Source: Myxococcales bacterium
GTDB taxonomy: Bacteria; Myxococcota_A; Polyangia; JAAYKL01
DNA length: 40,738 nt
Direction of reading: 5' to 3'
Assembly: GCA_012522445.1 (NCBI GenBank)
Contig: JAAYKL010000049.1
Coordinates: 1-40,738, forward strand
Part shown: positions 27,426 through 36,404 of the stretch, in pieces
How positions within the stretch are numbered: position 1 is the first letter of the stretch
Layout of the letters: each line of letters begins with the position of its first letter
Notes under the pieces: model-generated
Database searches by the model: none
Told to the model about the DNA's origin: nothing
Seen by the model: the letters and a program-made list of their open reading frames with translations, nothing else
Position numbers and translations under genes: made by a program

Positions 27426-28370
27426 ATGTCATTTCAACACACCACGCAACTGCGCGACGGCATCACATACCACCAGCTCATCAACTCGCGAACCGACGAA
27501 TCCATTTCACTCATCCCCGAATTGGGCGGCACCATCGCCTCCATTCGCCTGCAGGCCACGGGCGCGCCCAAAGAGTGGCTCGTCTTCGACGACGCCGACA
27601 AGGTGCGCACCAACCCGCTGTTTCGCGGCCGCTTTTTGTTTCCCTTCAACGACCGCATCCCAAAAGCGCGTTACACCTTCGATGGCACAACGCACCAACT
27701 GCCCGTCAACAGCCCCGATGACGGCTCGGCCATCCACGGCTTCCTGCACCAAATGCCCATGCGCATCGCCGATGTCCGCACCGACGAAGACGCAGCATCC
27801 ATGCGCCTCGAAGCCCGCATCGCGCCCACGGATTTCCCCGGCTATCCCTTTGCCATCCAGCTCGCCATCACCTATGTCCTGGACGCAAAGGGCGTCACCC
27901 TGCGCTTCGACATCGCCAATCCCTCGCAGCGCCCCGTGCCCTTCGCCCTGGGATGGCACCCATACTTTGCCCTCGACACCGAGGCCACAACGCTCATGGC
28001 ATCCTACGAGCGCTTTGTCGAAGTCGACGACGCTCTCCTGCCCACGCGGCAGCTCCTGCCCACCGCCCAGACCCCACTGGACTTCTCCTGCGGGCAGCCA
28101 CTCGAGGGCATGTCCGTCGACCTGGGGTTTACCGCCCCTGCCGACGGCATAACGCGACTGCGCCACCGCGACGCCCAGCTCGAAATCCACCAGGACACCG
28201 CGCTGTTCCCCTACACGCAGCTCTACATCCCCGAAGACGGGCGCTCCATCGCCATCGAGCCCATCACGGCTGCCACCAACAGCTTCAATTTTCAGGAACT
28301 GGGACTGCGGGTGCTCGACGCTGGCCAAAGCGTACAGGGCGCAGTGCGCATCCGCTGTCACACCCCCTAA
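27426..28370 (+). CDS. Aldose 1-epimerase (mutarotase) family protein
   Basis: A 314-aa galactose-mutarotase-like protein that would interconvert the anomers of an aldose or aldose phosphate. Family blocks: IPELGGTIASIRLQ at the start, RGRFLFPFNDRIPKARYTFD, the HGF segment with a catalytic His in AIHGFLHQMP, and FALGWHPYFAL (conserved His-Pro). The acidic general base is probably Glu in SIAIEPITAATNSFN near the C-terminus. The ATG follows an AAGGAGGT site about 12 bp upstream. It is convergent with the UbiB gene, leaving only 7 bp. The sugar cannot be told from sequence, and there is no sugar operon nearby. Confidence 0.9.
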   Translation: MSFQHTTQLRDGITYHQLINSRTDESISLIPELGGTIASIRLQATGAPKEWLVFDDADKVRTNPLFRGRFLFPFNDRIPKARYTFDGTTHQLPVNSPDDGSAIHGFLHQMPMRIADVRTDEDAASMRLEARIAPTDFPGYPFAIQLAITYVLDAKGVTLRFDIANPSQRPVPFALGWHPYFALDTEATTLMASYERFVEVDDALLPTRQLLPTAQTPLDFSCGQPLEGMSVDLGFTAPADGITRLRHRDAQLEIHQDTALFPYTQLYIPEDGRSIAIEPITAATNSFNFQELGLRVLDAGQSVQGAVRIRCHTP

Positions 28371-28377
28371 GCGAGAC

Positions 28378-30057
28378 TTATGGTTTCGTCCTGCCCGCGC
28401 GAAACAAGTTCAACAGCAAGAGCACAAACAAAACAACGCCGGCGCCACTGGCAATGCGCGTGGCCTCCGCGTTGGAGACGCTGTGGAAATAAAGTCCGGC
28501 GCCCACGCTCGTGCCGATGAGGAGGGTTAGGCTGAGCTGTTGCACGGCCAAGTACAACAGGCGCGCAGCCGATGACATGCCGTTGATGCGCACCGTTACG
28601 TTGCCCGCCAAGACGCCGTTGGCAAATTTTTCAAGCAAACGCGGCAACGCCAAAAACGACATGAACTTTTCGCGCCCAAAATCGAAGAGCAGCTCCGACC
28701 AGTCGCGGTCGGCGTCGAGCACCAATTTTTCGAGGTATGGGCGAATGATTTGCGCGGGCTTGAGCTGCGGATCGAGGTGCGAACAGATGCCTGCCAGCAG
28801 CAACGCCGTGCGCTCCAAGAGCACCCACTCTCGCGGCATTTTAAAGGCGCTTGTGATCTGCCGAAGCCCCACGTTCATATCGTTTAGGTCGGCCAAGTGC
28901 GCGAAGCCCTTGCTGGCATCGATGTTGATCGATGAGAAGGAGAAGTTTGTCAGGTGGATCTCTTCTTGAAATTTTTGGTGAAAATGCTCGATCACACGTG
29001 TGGCAGCTTCGGTCTGGTCGGTGCCAATGCGCAAAAACCCCATGTCCTTTAGCGACTGCAACAACTGCTCTTCATTGCCCTTAATAATGGCTTCTAAAAA
29101 CGAAATGAGGCCGGAGCGCATGGAGGCGGAGAGATGGCCGACCGCCCCAAAGTCAAGCAGGGCGATGGCGCCGTCGTCGCGGATCAAAATATTTCCCGGA
29201 TGGGGATCGGCGTGATAGATGCCATCGACAAAAATCATTTGGCAGTACACGGTTAACAGGCGCTCCGCGATGTGGGACGGATTGAGCCCCTTGGCGGTTA
29301 AGGTGGCCACATCGGTGATCTTGGTGCCCGAAATGTATTCGAGGGTGAGCACGCGCGAGGTGGAGAGCTCGTCGAGAACTGTCGGAAAGACCACCCCGGA
29401 GTCCGGGGCAAAATTGGCGGCGACGGCCTTCAGGTTTTCGGACTCTTTGCGAAAATCGAGCTCTTCGAAAATCATGGCGCGGATCTCGTGGTAGTAGTTG
29501 TCCAGACCGCGCATCTTCACAAATCGCTTCACCAAATTGAGCACGCGCCAGACGGTCTTTAGGTCGGCCGCGGCCACTTTCTCCACGTCGGGATGCCGCA
29601 CCTTCACCGCCACCTTTCGGTGGTCGCGGGTTTCGGCCAAGTGCACTTGCCCCAGGGATGCCGAAGCGATGGGCTCTTCTTGAAAGGACGCGAACAACGC
29701 CTCAGGAGACGCGCCCAGCTCTTGTGCGATCTGCATGCGGATCTGCTCAAAGGGACGCGCCGGAACCGCATCCTGCAGATTGGACAAGCCCACCCGCAAG
29801 GTCTCGGGCAAGAAACTGGTCATGATGCTGAACAGTTGCCCTATCTTGATGAACATCCCCTGCAACGAGAGAATGGTCTTTTCGATGCGCGCGGCGTTGC
29901 GCACATGCAGCGCGTCGATGCGGAGTTCTCTGTATTCGTCACCCCAGAGCCTCGCTCGAAATGCCAGCCATGCATACGAGAGCAAAATCAACCAAGCGGT
30001 GGTGTAGGCTTTGAGAAATCGAAACGTCGCGCGTTGAATCGGTTGTTTCAACGTCAT
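28378..30057 (-). CDS. UbiB/ABC1 (AarF) family atypical kinase
   Basis: A 559-aa member of the ABC1/ADCK/UbiB family. The diagnostic KxGQ helix is near the start (FIKIGQLFSI, Lys71-Gln74). The Ala-rich loop replaces the usual Gly loop (ASASLGQVHLAE), with the ATP Lys in VAVKVRHP. The catalytic loop is YHADPHPGNILI and the metal motif is LLDFGAVGHL. Two C-terminal hydrophobic helices (~505-550) anchor it in the membrane. Family members support ubiquinone or other isoprenoid-lipid metabolism through ATPase activity. No ubi gene is adjacent; instead it follows a PP2C phosphatase by 8 bp, so the three minus-strand genes 31617-28378 form one unit. The real pathway is not evident. Confidence 0.93.
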   Translation of the reverse strand: MTLKQPIQRATFRFLKAYTTAWLILLSYAWLAFRARLWGDEYRELRIDALHVRNAARIEKTILSLQGMFIKIGQLFSIMTSFLPETLRVGLSNLQDAVPARPFEQIRMQIAQELGASPEALFASFQEEPIASASLGQVHLAETRDHRKVAVKVRHPDVEKVAAADLKTVWRVLNLVKRFVKMRGLDNYYHEIRAMIFEELDFRKESENLKAVAANFAPDSGVVFPTVLDELSTSRVLTLEYISGTKITDVATLTAKGLNPSHIAERLLTVYCQMIFVDGIYHADPHPGNILIRDDGAIALLDFGAVGHLSASMRSGLISFLEAIIKGNEEQLLQSLKDMGFLRIGTDQTEAATRVIEHFHQKFQEEIHLTNFSFSSINIDASKGFAHLADLNDMNVGLRQITSAFKMPREWVLLERTALLLAGICSHLDPQLKPAQIIRPYLEKLVLDADRDWSELLFDFGREKFMSFLALPRLLEKFANGVLAGNVTVRINGMSSAARLLYLAVQQLSLTLLIGTSVGAGLYFHSVSNAEATRIASGAGVVLFVLLLLNLFRAGRTKP

Positions 30058-30065
30058 CGGTGGGT

Positions 30066-30833
30066 TTACGGCACTTTGGCGAGCAACACCGTGATGTTGT
30101 CGTGTCCGCCGTTGCGGTTGGCCTCTTCAATCAGCGCCTGGCAGGCCGCGGACAAATCGGAGCCCTTGGACAACAAAATGCGCTGCATGTTTTCGTCGGT
30201 CACTTCGCCGCTCAAACCGTCAGAACACAGCAAATACAAATCGCCGTTGCGCAGTGGTTCGAAGGCCACGTCGACCTTCACGGACTCCTTCATGCCGAGG
30301 GCGCGGACAATGACGTTTTTGTGCGGGAAGCTCTCGATCTCCTCGGGCGTCAACTTTTTCATTTTGATGTAGTCGTTGAGCAGAGAGTGATCCTCGGTGA
30401 GCAACTCGAAGCTCTTGTCGCGCAGGCGATAAATGCGGCTGTCGCCCACGTGCGCGATGTACACGCCCTCCGCGACAAAATACAGCGCCGTAATCGTGGT
30501 GCCCATGCCGCGGTACTTGGCGTCTTTTTTTTGTGCCTCGTGGATGCGCAGATTGGCGAGCTTGATGGCGGTAATCAAACGGTTTTCTTCGTAGCGCCGG
30601 GAGCGATCCATTTTGTAGGGCCAGGTCAGCTCCGGATCATCTCGCGTATCTTGAAAGAAGGTGCGCATGGTTTCGACAGCCATTTGACTGGCCACCTCAC
30701 CCGACGCATGTCCCCCCATGCCATCGCAGACAATAAAGAGATTTTCGCCTTCCATAATGGTGAATGTGTCTTCGTTGTGATTGCGCTTCATCCCAACGTT
30801 GGTTTCACCGGCGACGATAACTGAGGGTTTCAA
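30066..30833 (-). CDS. PP2C-family Ser/Thr protein phosphatase
   Basis: A 255-aa soluble phosphatase that would remove phosphate from Ser/Thr residues placed by Hanks-type kinases. Motifs in order: RNHNED (17-22), VCDGMGGHASGEVAS (Asp37 and Gly38 metal-site region), GMGTTITAL, HVGDSRIYR, LCSDGLSGEV and GGHDNITVLL. The start is inferred to be a TTG at 30833 with GAGGT six bases upstream. The frame stays open to 30935, but the extra residues overlap the upstream gene and resemble nothing. It sits between a tail-anchored Thr-motif protein and a UbiB-type kinase, a plausible phospho-signalling unit. No Hanks kinase gene is in the window. Confidence 0.93.
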   Translation of the reverse strand: MKPSVIVAGETNVGMKRNHNEDTFTIMEGENLFIVCDGMGGHASGEVASQMAVETMRTFFQDTRDDPELTWPYKMDRSRRYEENRLITAIKLANLRIHEAQKKDAKYRGMGTTITALYFVAEGVYIAHVGDSRIYRLRDKSFELLTEDHSLLNDYIKMKKLTPEEIESFPHKNVIVRALGMKESVKVDVAFEPLRNGDLYLLCSDGLSGEVTDENMQRILLSKGSDLSAACQALIEEANRNGGHDNITVLLAKVP

Positions 30834-30867
30834 ATGCGACCTCGTCTTCTGTTGGTGGGGTTGGTGA

Positions 30868-31617
30868 TCAGCCCGCCAATACCATGGCTGTAATAATGAC
30901 GCCCAGAAAGATGGCTGCACCGGCACCGAGGGCAATCATCACGAGTGTCTTGGGGGCAGGTGGGAAGTCATTGGGTGCCACGGACATTGTTGATGGCGAC
31001 GCTTCGTAAGGGGGAGCGGCTTGTGCGGTAGGCGCAGCGGCAGCCGGAGCGGCGACAGCAGCAGCGACAGCAGCGGCAGCCGGGGCGACGACAGCAGCGG
31101 CAGCCGGGGCGACGACAGCAGCAGCAGCGGCGGCGACCGGAGCGGCAGCGGCGGCGACCGGAGCAGCAGCGGCGGCGACCGGAGCAGCAGCGGCGGCAGC
31201 CGGAGCGGTAACGGCGGAAAGGTCCGCAGCGGGCGCGCCCAAAACGGTCGCTTGAAACGCTGCTTCAGCAGGAGGTGACGCAGCGGCCGGAGCGGCAGCG
31301 GGAGCGGCGACGGGTTCGGCAGCGGGAGCGGCGACAGGCTCAGGAGCCGGAGCGGCCGTTGGGGGTTTCACGGCGGGCATGCCAAAAACCGTTCGCGCCG
31401 CCTGAACGGGTTTGTTCTCAGGCGCGACAGGAGCGGCGACGGGTGTCGCCATTTTCACCATTGGGGCTTCGACCGGTGCCGGCGCCGGTGCCGGTGCTGG
31501 TGCCGCCGGGGCTTCGACGTTTGCATCGGCCCCTGGGCCCGTTCCCTGGGGCGCGATGGGTGCACCACCGGTACCCTTTTCGTTTACACTGGGGATTCCA
31601 AACATTGTTTTGGCCAT
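30868..31617 (-). CDS. Tail-anchored Ala/Pro-rich protein with repeated Thr-x-(Phe/Leu)-Gly-x-Pro motifs
   Basis: A 249-aa low-complexity protein. The N-terminus is KTMFGIP (Thr4); related motifs recur as RTVFGMP (Thr76) and ATVLGAP (Thr124), separated by Pro/Ala-rich linkers. Residues ~130-200 are nearly pure Ala/Pro/Val from GCAGCGGCGG-type repeats. The C-terminus is a single membrane helix (TLVMIALGAGAAIFLGVIIT) with almost nothing after it, so the chain is probably a tail-anchored cytoplasmic stalk. T-(M/V)-(F/L)-G motifs near charged residues recur in myxobacterial signalling proteins and may be phosphothreonine sites; that is inference, supported by the PP2C gene 34 bp downstream. Good ribosome-binding site (AAGGAG). 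First gene of the operon. Confidence 0.82.
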   Translation of the reverse strand: MAKTMFGIPSVNEKGTGGAPIAPQGTGPGADANVEAPAAPAPAPAPAPVEAPMVKMATPVAAPVAPENKPVQAARTVFGMPAVKPPTAAPAPEPVAAPAAEPVAAPAAAPAAASPPAEAAFQATVLGAPAADLSAVTAPAAAAAAPVAAAAAPVAAAAAPVAAAAAAVVAPAAAAVVAPAAAAVAAAVAAPAAAAPTAQAAPPYEASPSTMSVAPNDFPPAPKTLVMIALGAGAAIFLGVIITAMVLAG

Positions 31618-31696
31618 GATTGTTTCTCCTTACACGACGAGGTGCAGCCGTAACGCACTGAACCGTCGCGCGTATTCGTTTATAGATCTGTTCGCC

Positions 31697-31725
31697 AATG
31701 TACGTTTAACGCCCTTCGACGTCAA
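31697..31725 (-). promoter_or_regulatory. Candidate promoter of the motif protein-PP2C-UbiB operon
   Basis: On the minus strand, TTGACG (31725-31720), a 17-bp spacer and TACATT (31702-31697). The start codon is 80 bp downstream. Confidence 0.5.
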
Positions 31726-31834
31726 CAATCCCCTGCTCTTTCCACACCACAGCAGCCGATGGGCAACAAGCGGCGCTCCCTGGAGAACACGGTGTTGGCC
31801 ACACAATCGGGATGCATTGGGCATGCGCAGGCGC

Positions 31835-32497
31835 TTACTCTTTTTTCAACTCTTCTTTCATGCCGATGAGTTGATAGTACTGTTGCAAGGCCTCCACATC
31901 GTGAATTTCGAGGACTTCATTCGACAGGCTGAGGTACTGGTTGTCGCGCAAATAGATAATGCCCTGCTTGGTCGTGTCGACGTCCAAACCGATTTTCGAC
32001 GCCAACTCCATCGGGGTTACTTCGAGTTGCACGGGGGTTTTATCGGGGGAAACCTGCTGCGCCAAGCGAATCAGGGCGTTGACAATTTTGCTCTGTGAAT
32101 CTTTGAGCATCATGTTTTCAATGCGGTCTTCCGCCGCCTCCAACCGCCGAATCAACTGATTGATCAACTTCAACGCCAGTTCGGATTGCTGCTTGAGAAG
32201 CGCGCGAAAATCCTCGGTTTTGAGCGCCAGCAGCCGGCACACCTTGCCAAAAGCCACCGCCGAAACGGGGTGCAAGCGCGTATCGGTAAGGGCGTGCTCG
32301 CCAAAAATCTCATCCGTGCGCAATATGGCGATATCCCGCTCCACTTGGCGCACCTTTTTGATCAGCCGCACCCGTCCTTCGAGAATCATAAAAATTTCGT
32401 TGCAGGGCTCTCCCTCGGCAAAGATCAAATCGCCGCCTTCGTAGCTCCTGCCGAATTTCTCAAACAACCGATCCGCATTTTTGGCATCTGTTTCCAT
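31835..32497 (-). CDS. Crp/Fnr-family cyclic-nucleotide-binding transcriptional regulator
   Basis: A 220-aa protein. The effector domain (~1-125) has the cNMP beta-roll with GGDLIFAEGEPCNEIFMILEG and FGEHALTDTRLHPVSAVAFG. The Arg-Ser-type phosphate-binding cassette of Crp is replaced by TRLHPVSA, so cAMP binding is uncertain. A long dimerisation helix (LLKQQSELALKLINQLIRRLE) leads to the C-terminal winged helix (VTPMELASKIGLDVDTTKQGIIYLRDNQYL). No Fe-S cysteine cluster of Fnr type is present. It is divergent from the DUF4491 pair and upstream of the tail-anchored gene, with its own transcript. Confidence 0.9.
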   Translation of the reverse strand: METDAKNADRLFEKFGRSYEGGDLIFAEGEPCNEIFMILEGRVRLIKKVRQVERDIAILRTDEIFGEHALTDTRLHPVSAVAFGKVCRLLALKTEDFRALLKQQSELALKLINQLIRRLEAAEDRIENMMLKDSQSKIVNALIRLAQQVSPDKTPVQLEVTPMELASKIGLDVDTTKQGIIYLRDNQYLSLSNEVLEIHDVEALQQYYQLIGMKEELKKE

Positions 32498-32669
32498 ATG
32501 TTCGTTATCTTACGTGCAATGAACGCGATGCGGTAGTGAAATATTGTGTTGCTACGGAAACCAGACCAATCGCCTTGCGGCGCCACATCGCCTCATGCCA
32601 TGCTCGGCGCCTGTGCGCGGACGCCCGTCTCCCAAACACCCAGATGGCGCCATCCGCCGCAATACAACT

Positions 32670-32966
32670 ATGAACTTCTCGGGTTTCATCGCTGCCTTCA
32701 TCGCCGTCATCACCATTGGGTTGGGCTTTGCCTGGGTCATTCGCCTCGAATACTGGTTTGGCGCCCACCTCGCCAAATGGGTGGCCGTGCTGGGCCTGGC
32801 CATCTGCGCGCTGTCCCTATTTTTGCCGGGGTTTTGGGCCCCAGCCATCACCGGCATTTTTGGCGGCACTGTCGTCTGGGGCGCCACCGAGCTGCCCGAA
32901 CAAGCCCAGCGGGTAGCGCGCGGCCTCTTTCCGAAGAACCCCAACAAAAGCGGGCCTCAGCCATGA
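32670..32966 (+). CDS. DUF4491-like small membrane protein, first copy
   Basis: A 98-aa protein with three to four membrane helices: an N-terminal FSGFIAAFIAVITIGLGFAW, then EYWFG, which the family keeps before the second helix. It ends with a short soluble tail (EQAQRVARGLFPKNPNKSG) typical of the DUF4491 family, whose function is unknown. Its stop codon overlaps the next gene's start (ATGA), and the two proteins resemble each other, so this is a tandem duplication with translational coupling. Confidence 0.75.
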   Translation: MNFSGFIAAFIAVITIGLGFAWVIRLEYWFGAHLAKWVAVLGLAICALSLFLPGFWAPAITGIFGGTVVWGATELPEQAQRVARGLFPKNPNKSGPQP

Positions 32967-33265
32967 GCCTCTCTTTCACCGGCCTCATCCTGGCGGGCGT
33001 CACGGTGGGCACCATCGCCATCGGACACGAGCTCGTGCGCAAACTCAACTATCACTTCGGGACACGCCCCGCAGCACCGCTATTTTTGCTGGGCGCCGCC
33101 GTGCTCGGCGCGTCGCTGTGGTGCGCATCCAACACCCTCAGCGCCGCACTGGGCATCGTGGGGCTCACCACCATCGTCGACGGCTACGAAATACTCCGCC
33201 AGGAAAAGCGCATCCAGAAAGGACATGCCCCCGAAAACCCCAAGCGCCCCGTACGCCGCCCATAA
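32963..33265 (+). CDS. DUF4491-like small membrane protein, second copy
   Basis: A 100-aa paralogue of the upstream gene with the same plan: LSFTGLILAGVTVGTIAIGH, then LNYHFGTR (the EYWFG equivalent), further helices, and the tail EKRIQKGHAPENPKRP. The GxxPxNPxxP tail of both copies is the clearest link to DUF4491. The ATG overlaps the first gene's TGA. The pair probably works as a complex, like other tandem small membrane proteins, but no function is known. Confidence 0.75.
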   Translation: MSLSFTGLILAGVTVGTIAIGHELVRKLNYHFGTRPAAPLFLLGAAVLGASLWCASNTLSAALGIVGLTTIVDGYEILRQEKRIQKGHAPENPKRPVRRP

Positions 33266-33277
33266 CGACCGCGGGCG

Positions 33278-34327
33278 TCAGCGCGCAACGCGCCGCAAAA
33301 TGTCGAGGAAGTGCCCCACTTGTTCGGGCAATGAAAACTTTTTGACGTACTGCTCGCCTGCCGCCACGACGTCGTCGCGATACGGGCGTTCGTCGAGCTT
33401 CTCAATGGCCTCCACCCACGCCTCGACCTCGGAGAACCGGGAGAGCAACAAGCCGCCGTCTCCCACGGATTCGATCAGCCCACCGGTGTGCGAGGCCACC
33501 ACGGGGATCCGGTGGTACATGGCCTCCACCGCCACGCGGCCAAAGGGCTCTTCCCACTGAGAGGGGATGATGATGGTGCGCGTCATCAAATAGATGGTCG
33601 CCACATCGGGAGATCGCCGCGCGTGGATCAGGTTGCCCGAGCGCGTCAGCGAGATGCCGTGGGATTCGGGATCGATGAAGCCCTCGACGAAGAGAAACGA
33701 GCGATCGGGGAAATGCGTTTTCACCAGCTCGTGAGCGATGTGCAGGCCTTTGTGGGGCAGCGGATTGAAAAAGGTGATGAAGGAACCGGGGTATTGCGGC
33801 GGCCGAAAACTGCGGCGGTCGGGCACGGGATACACGACATGCGGGCGCATCTCCCACTCCTGTCGTATGCGGCCTGCCATGAAGTGACTGTTGGTGATCA
33901 CCGCGGCGAGCTGGTGGCGCACATCGCGAAACAATTGCATGCCCTTGCCGGGATCGTGAACGTAAATCGCCACCGGAATGCCGTGGTGGTGCAGCAGGTC
34001 CATCATGCGCGCAATGTCTCCCTCACCGCACTGGGGTTCGGCGCTGGAGGTCAGCACAATGTCGGGCTTGTAGCTTTGAATGACGCGCGTAAATTCCTTG
34101 AGGTAGTCGCTCTGCACCAAGCCGACGCGGACGCCTTCGGCCATGTAGCTGCGCTGGCGCGTGCGCTCATCCGTGCGCGGTGCCACGATGCCGTGTACGC
34201 GAACAGTGGCCCCCTGCTGCACCATTTCGCGCGCGAACTCATGATTGGCGATGTCAGCGCCGCTAACAGACGTGGGAAACCACCAGCGGTGATTGGCGAC
34301 GAGAATTTTCAGCGAGCGTCCAGACAT
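33278..34327 (-). CDS. Glycosyltransferase, family 4-like (GT-B fold)
   Basis: A 349-aa GT-B enzyme that would transfer a sugar from a nucleotide donor. N-terminal acceptor half: LKILVANHRWWFPTSVSGAD, with a Gly-rich loop. C-terminal donor half: ITFFNPLPHKGLHIAHELVK, then the E-x7-E signature (EEPFGRVAVEAMYHRIPVVAS), followed by GGLIESVGDGGLLL. The ATG at 34327 is chosen as the start; an in-frame GTG at 34348 is possible, and neither has a strong ribosome-binding site. No other polysaccharide genes adjoin it. Convergent with the DUF4491 pair. Donor and acceptor cannot be predicted. Confidence 0.88.
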   Translation of the reverse strand: MSGRSLKILVANHRWWFPTSVSGADIANHEFAREMVQQGATVRVHGIVAPRTDERTRQRSYMAEGVRVGLVQSDYLKEFTRVIQSYKPDIVLTSSAEPQCGEGDIARMMDLLHHHGIPVAIYVHDPGKGMQLFRDVRHQLAAVITNSHFMAGRIRQEWEMRPHVVYPVPDRRSFRPPQYPGSFITFFNPLPHKGLHIAHELVKTHFPDRSFLFVEGFIDPESHGISLTRSGNLIHARRSPDVATIYLMTRTIIIPSQWEEPFGRVAVEAMYHRIPVVASHTGGLIESVGDGGLLLSRFSEVEAWVEAIEKLDERPYRDDVVAAGEQYVKKFSLPEQVGHFLDILRRVAR

Positions 34328-34445
34328 AACGAGCCCAAGAAAAGACACAAAGCCCGCCGGCTGTCTATCCAGATTGCAGATTTATCCGTGTAGGAAGTGC
34401 GCGAAACCATTCGACGAAACCTTTGGGTGTGGTACTCATCTCGCC

Positions 34446-34892
34446 ATGAGCACTCTCTCCCTATTTTTGATGCTGGTCGGTTTTTGCGGATTTTGGTTGG
34501 CCGCGCCATGGGGCCTTGTCGCCTTGGGATTTTCGTTGGTCGGGCTGTTCCTGGCCACGCTGGACCTCACCCACAAGGACGCGCCGGCGTCGTCGATCTC
34601 GCTGGACATCGCCACGTGGCTGTATGGCTCGGCCACCTTGGCCTACGGCGGCGCCTTTCAATTGCGCGCCATGAACGGCGACATTGCGTCGCGCTTGCCC
34701 GTGGCGGATTGGCATGTCTACTTGGGTCTGGGTGCTGGCGCACTGGCCCTGGCCATCGCGCTGGTCCTCATCGGTCGGCACCGGCTGCGCGCGCTGTTTA
34801 CCGCCACATCTCTGGTGGCCCTGCTCGCCTGCGGTTTTCTTTTCGCCTTGGCTGTTTTGCAAGCCGACGCTGCGGGACTGCGCCTGCTGTAA
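34446..34892 (+). CDS. Small integral membrane protein of unknown function
   Basis: A 148-aa protein with four hydrophobic segments: STLSLFLMLVGFCGFWLAAP, WGLVALGFSLVGLFLATLDL, VYLGLGAGALALAIALVLIG and ATSLVALLACGFLFALAVLQ. A short extracytoplasmic loop with HKDAPASS joins the first pair to the second. I do not recognise a family. Divergent from the glycosyltransferase gene and convergent with pepA, so probably single. Confidence 0.65.
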   Translation: MSTLSLFLMLVGFCGFWLAAPWGLVALGFSLVGLFLATLDLTHKDAPASSISLDIATWLYGSATLAYGGAFQLRAMNGDIASRLPVADWHVYLGLGAGALALAIALVLIGRHRLRALFTATSLVALLACGFLFALAVLQADAAGLRLL

Positions 34893-34937
34893 CCGCTTTT
34901 GCAAACGCCCCCCAACGCGCCTGCGACACGCCGCGGA

Positions 34938-36404
34938 TTACTTCTCGGTGCAAAGCCCGCGGGCCAAAGCCACGACGGTTTTGACGCCGAAGCCCTTGCC
35001 GCCCTTGCCCAGATGTCCCAGGACGCCCGGCTTGCCACCGGGACCCGCGATGTCGATGTGCACCCAGGGTGAAAAGTCTTTCACAAAGCGCTTGAGGAAT
35101 AAGGCGGCACAGATCGAACCGCCCCAGCGCGCGCCCGAGTTTTTCATGTCGGCGATGTGAGAGTCGTACGCCTTGTTGTACGGCGCGTGGAGGGGCATCT
35201 CCCACAGGTATTCGCCCGCGCTTTTGCCGGCGTCCAACACGCGGCGCGTAAAAGGCGCGTCGGTGCCGTACACCGCGGCGATGTCTTCGCCCAACGCCAC
35301 CACGGCCGCTCCCGTCAATGTCGCCGCATCTACGAGGAAGTCGGGTTTCGCTTCGAGGGCCACGGAAATGGCGTCGGCCAAAACAATGCGCCCTTCGGCG
35401 TCGGTGTTCTCAATCTCCACCGTTTGGCCGCTGCGCATCCGGATGACATCGGAGACGTTGAAGGCCGTACCGGAGATGGCGTTGTGGGCCATGGGCGCAA
35501 TGCAAGTCACGCGAATGGGCAACTGTAGCTGGGCGATGGCGGCGGTGGCGGCCAGCATCATCGCAGCGCCCGCCATGTCGAACTTCATGTCTTCCTGGCT
35601 CTTGGCGGGCTTGAGGCAGTAGCCGCCCGAGTCAAACGTAATGCCCTTGCCCACCAACGCCAGGTGACGGGTCGCGTTGGCCGGCGCGTATGTGGCCTTG
35701 ACCAAACAGGGGGGCGTGGCCGAACCGTTGCCCACGGCCAAGATGCCGCCGCAGCGCTCCTTGGCCAATCGCTTGTGGTCCCAGATCGCAACGTTGAGTC
35801 CCGCCTCCTGGCCAAATTGCACCGCGGTCTCCGCGAACGTTTTGGGGGTCATCACTTGGGGCGGTTCGTTCAACACATCGCGCGCAAAATTGACGCAGCG
35901 GCACACCACCTCGCCTTCACTCAAGGCTTGGCGCACCGCGGCGACGTCCCCGGTCTTCACAAAGAGCGCCACGGAGATGGGCGGCTTGGGCTTTGTTTGG
36001 GCCTTGGACTTGTAGGTGTCGAACGTGTAGCCGCCGAGCAAGGCCCCTTCTTGCACGGCAGTGGCCAAGGCGGCGTGGGCATCGTTGAGGCACACCACCA
36101 CGCGCTTCAACGAGAGCTTGCGGGCCAGCCCAATGGCCTGGCTTATCATTTCGCGCAACGCCTGTGCGGCCTTCAGGGGCTCGTCGCCCACACGGCGCAC
36201 CGCCGCCGCCACGCGCTTGCCGCCGTACTCGCCCAGAAAGGTCAACGCCAATTTGTCGCTGTCATCTCCCGGAGCCACCGCGGACAAGGCGCCGGGTACA
36301 TCCGACACCGAAAAAGCGGGGCGCTTTCGCGAAACCCATGGCAAGCAGAGCAAATCGCCTGTCTTGAGCGATGGCATTTTGGGTGAAAAAGAAAATGTCG
36401 ACAT
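34938..36404 (-). CDS. pepA: Leucyl aminopeptidase (peptidase M17)
   Basis: A 488-aa cytosolic metallo-aminopeptidase that clears N-terminal residues from peptides. The two signature blocks are intact: VGKGITFDSGGYCLKP (metal Lys/Asp) and the PROSITE M17 motif NTDAEGRIVLADA, with the catalytic Arg. The last third carries DAATLTGAAVVALG and the conserved NSGARWGGSICAALFL. The ATG at 36404 follows AGAGG; an in-frame start at 36425 is less likely. M17 PepA proteins also bind DNA and act in plasmid resolution in enterobacteria, but that is not implied here. It borders the accessory locus on its upstream side. Confidence 0.95.
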   Translation of the reverse strand: MSTFSFSPKMPSLKTGDLLCLPWVSRKRPAFSVSDVPGALSAVAPGDDSDKLALTFLGEYGGKRVAAAVRRVGDEPLKAAQALREMISQAIGLARKLSLKRVVVCLNDAHAALATAVQEGALLGGYTFDTYKSKAQTKPKPPISVALFVKTGDVAAVRQALSEGEVVCRCVNFARDVLNEPPQVMTPKTFAETAVQFGQEAGLNVAIWDHKRLAKERCGGILAVGNGSATPPCLVKATYAPANATRHLALVGKGITFDSGGYCLKPAKSQEDMKFDMAGAAMMLAATAAIAQLQLPIRVTCIAPMAHNAISGTAFNVSDVIRMRSGQTVEIENTDAEGRIVLADAISVALEAKPDFLVDAATLTGAAVVALGEDIAAVYGTDAPFTRRVLDAGKSAGEYLWEMPLHAPYNKAYDSHIADMKNSGARWGGSICAALFLKRFVKDFSPWVHIDIAGPGGKPGVLGHLGKGGKGFGVKTVVALARGLCTEK

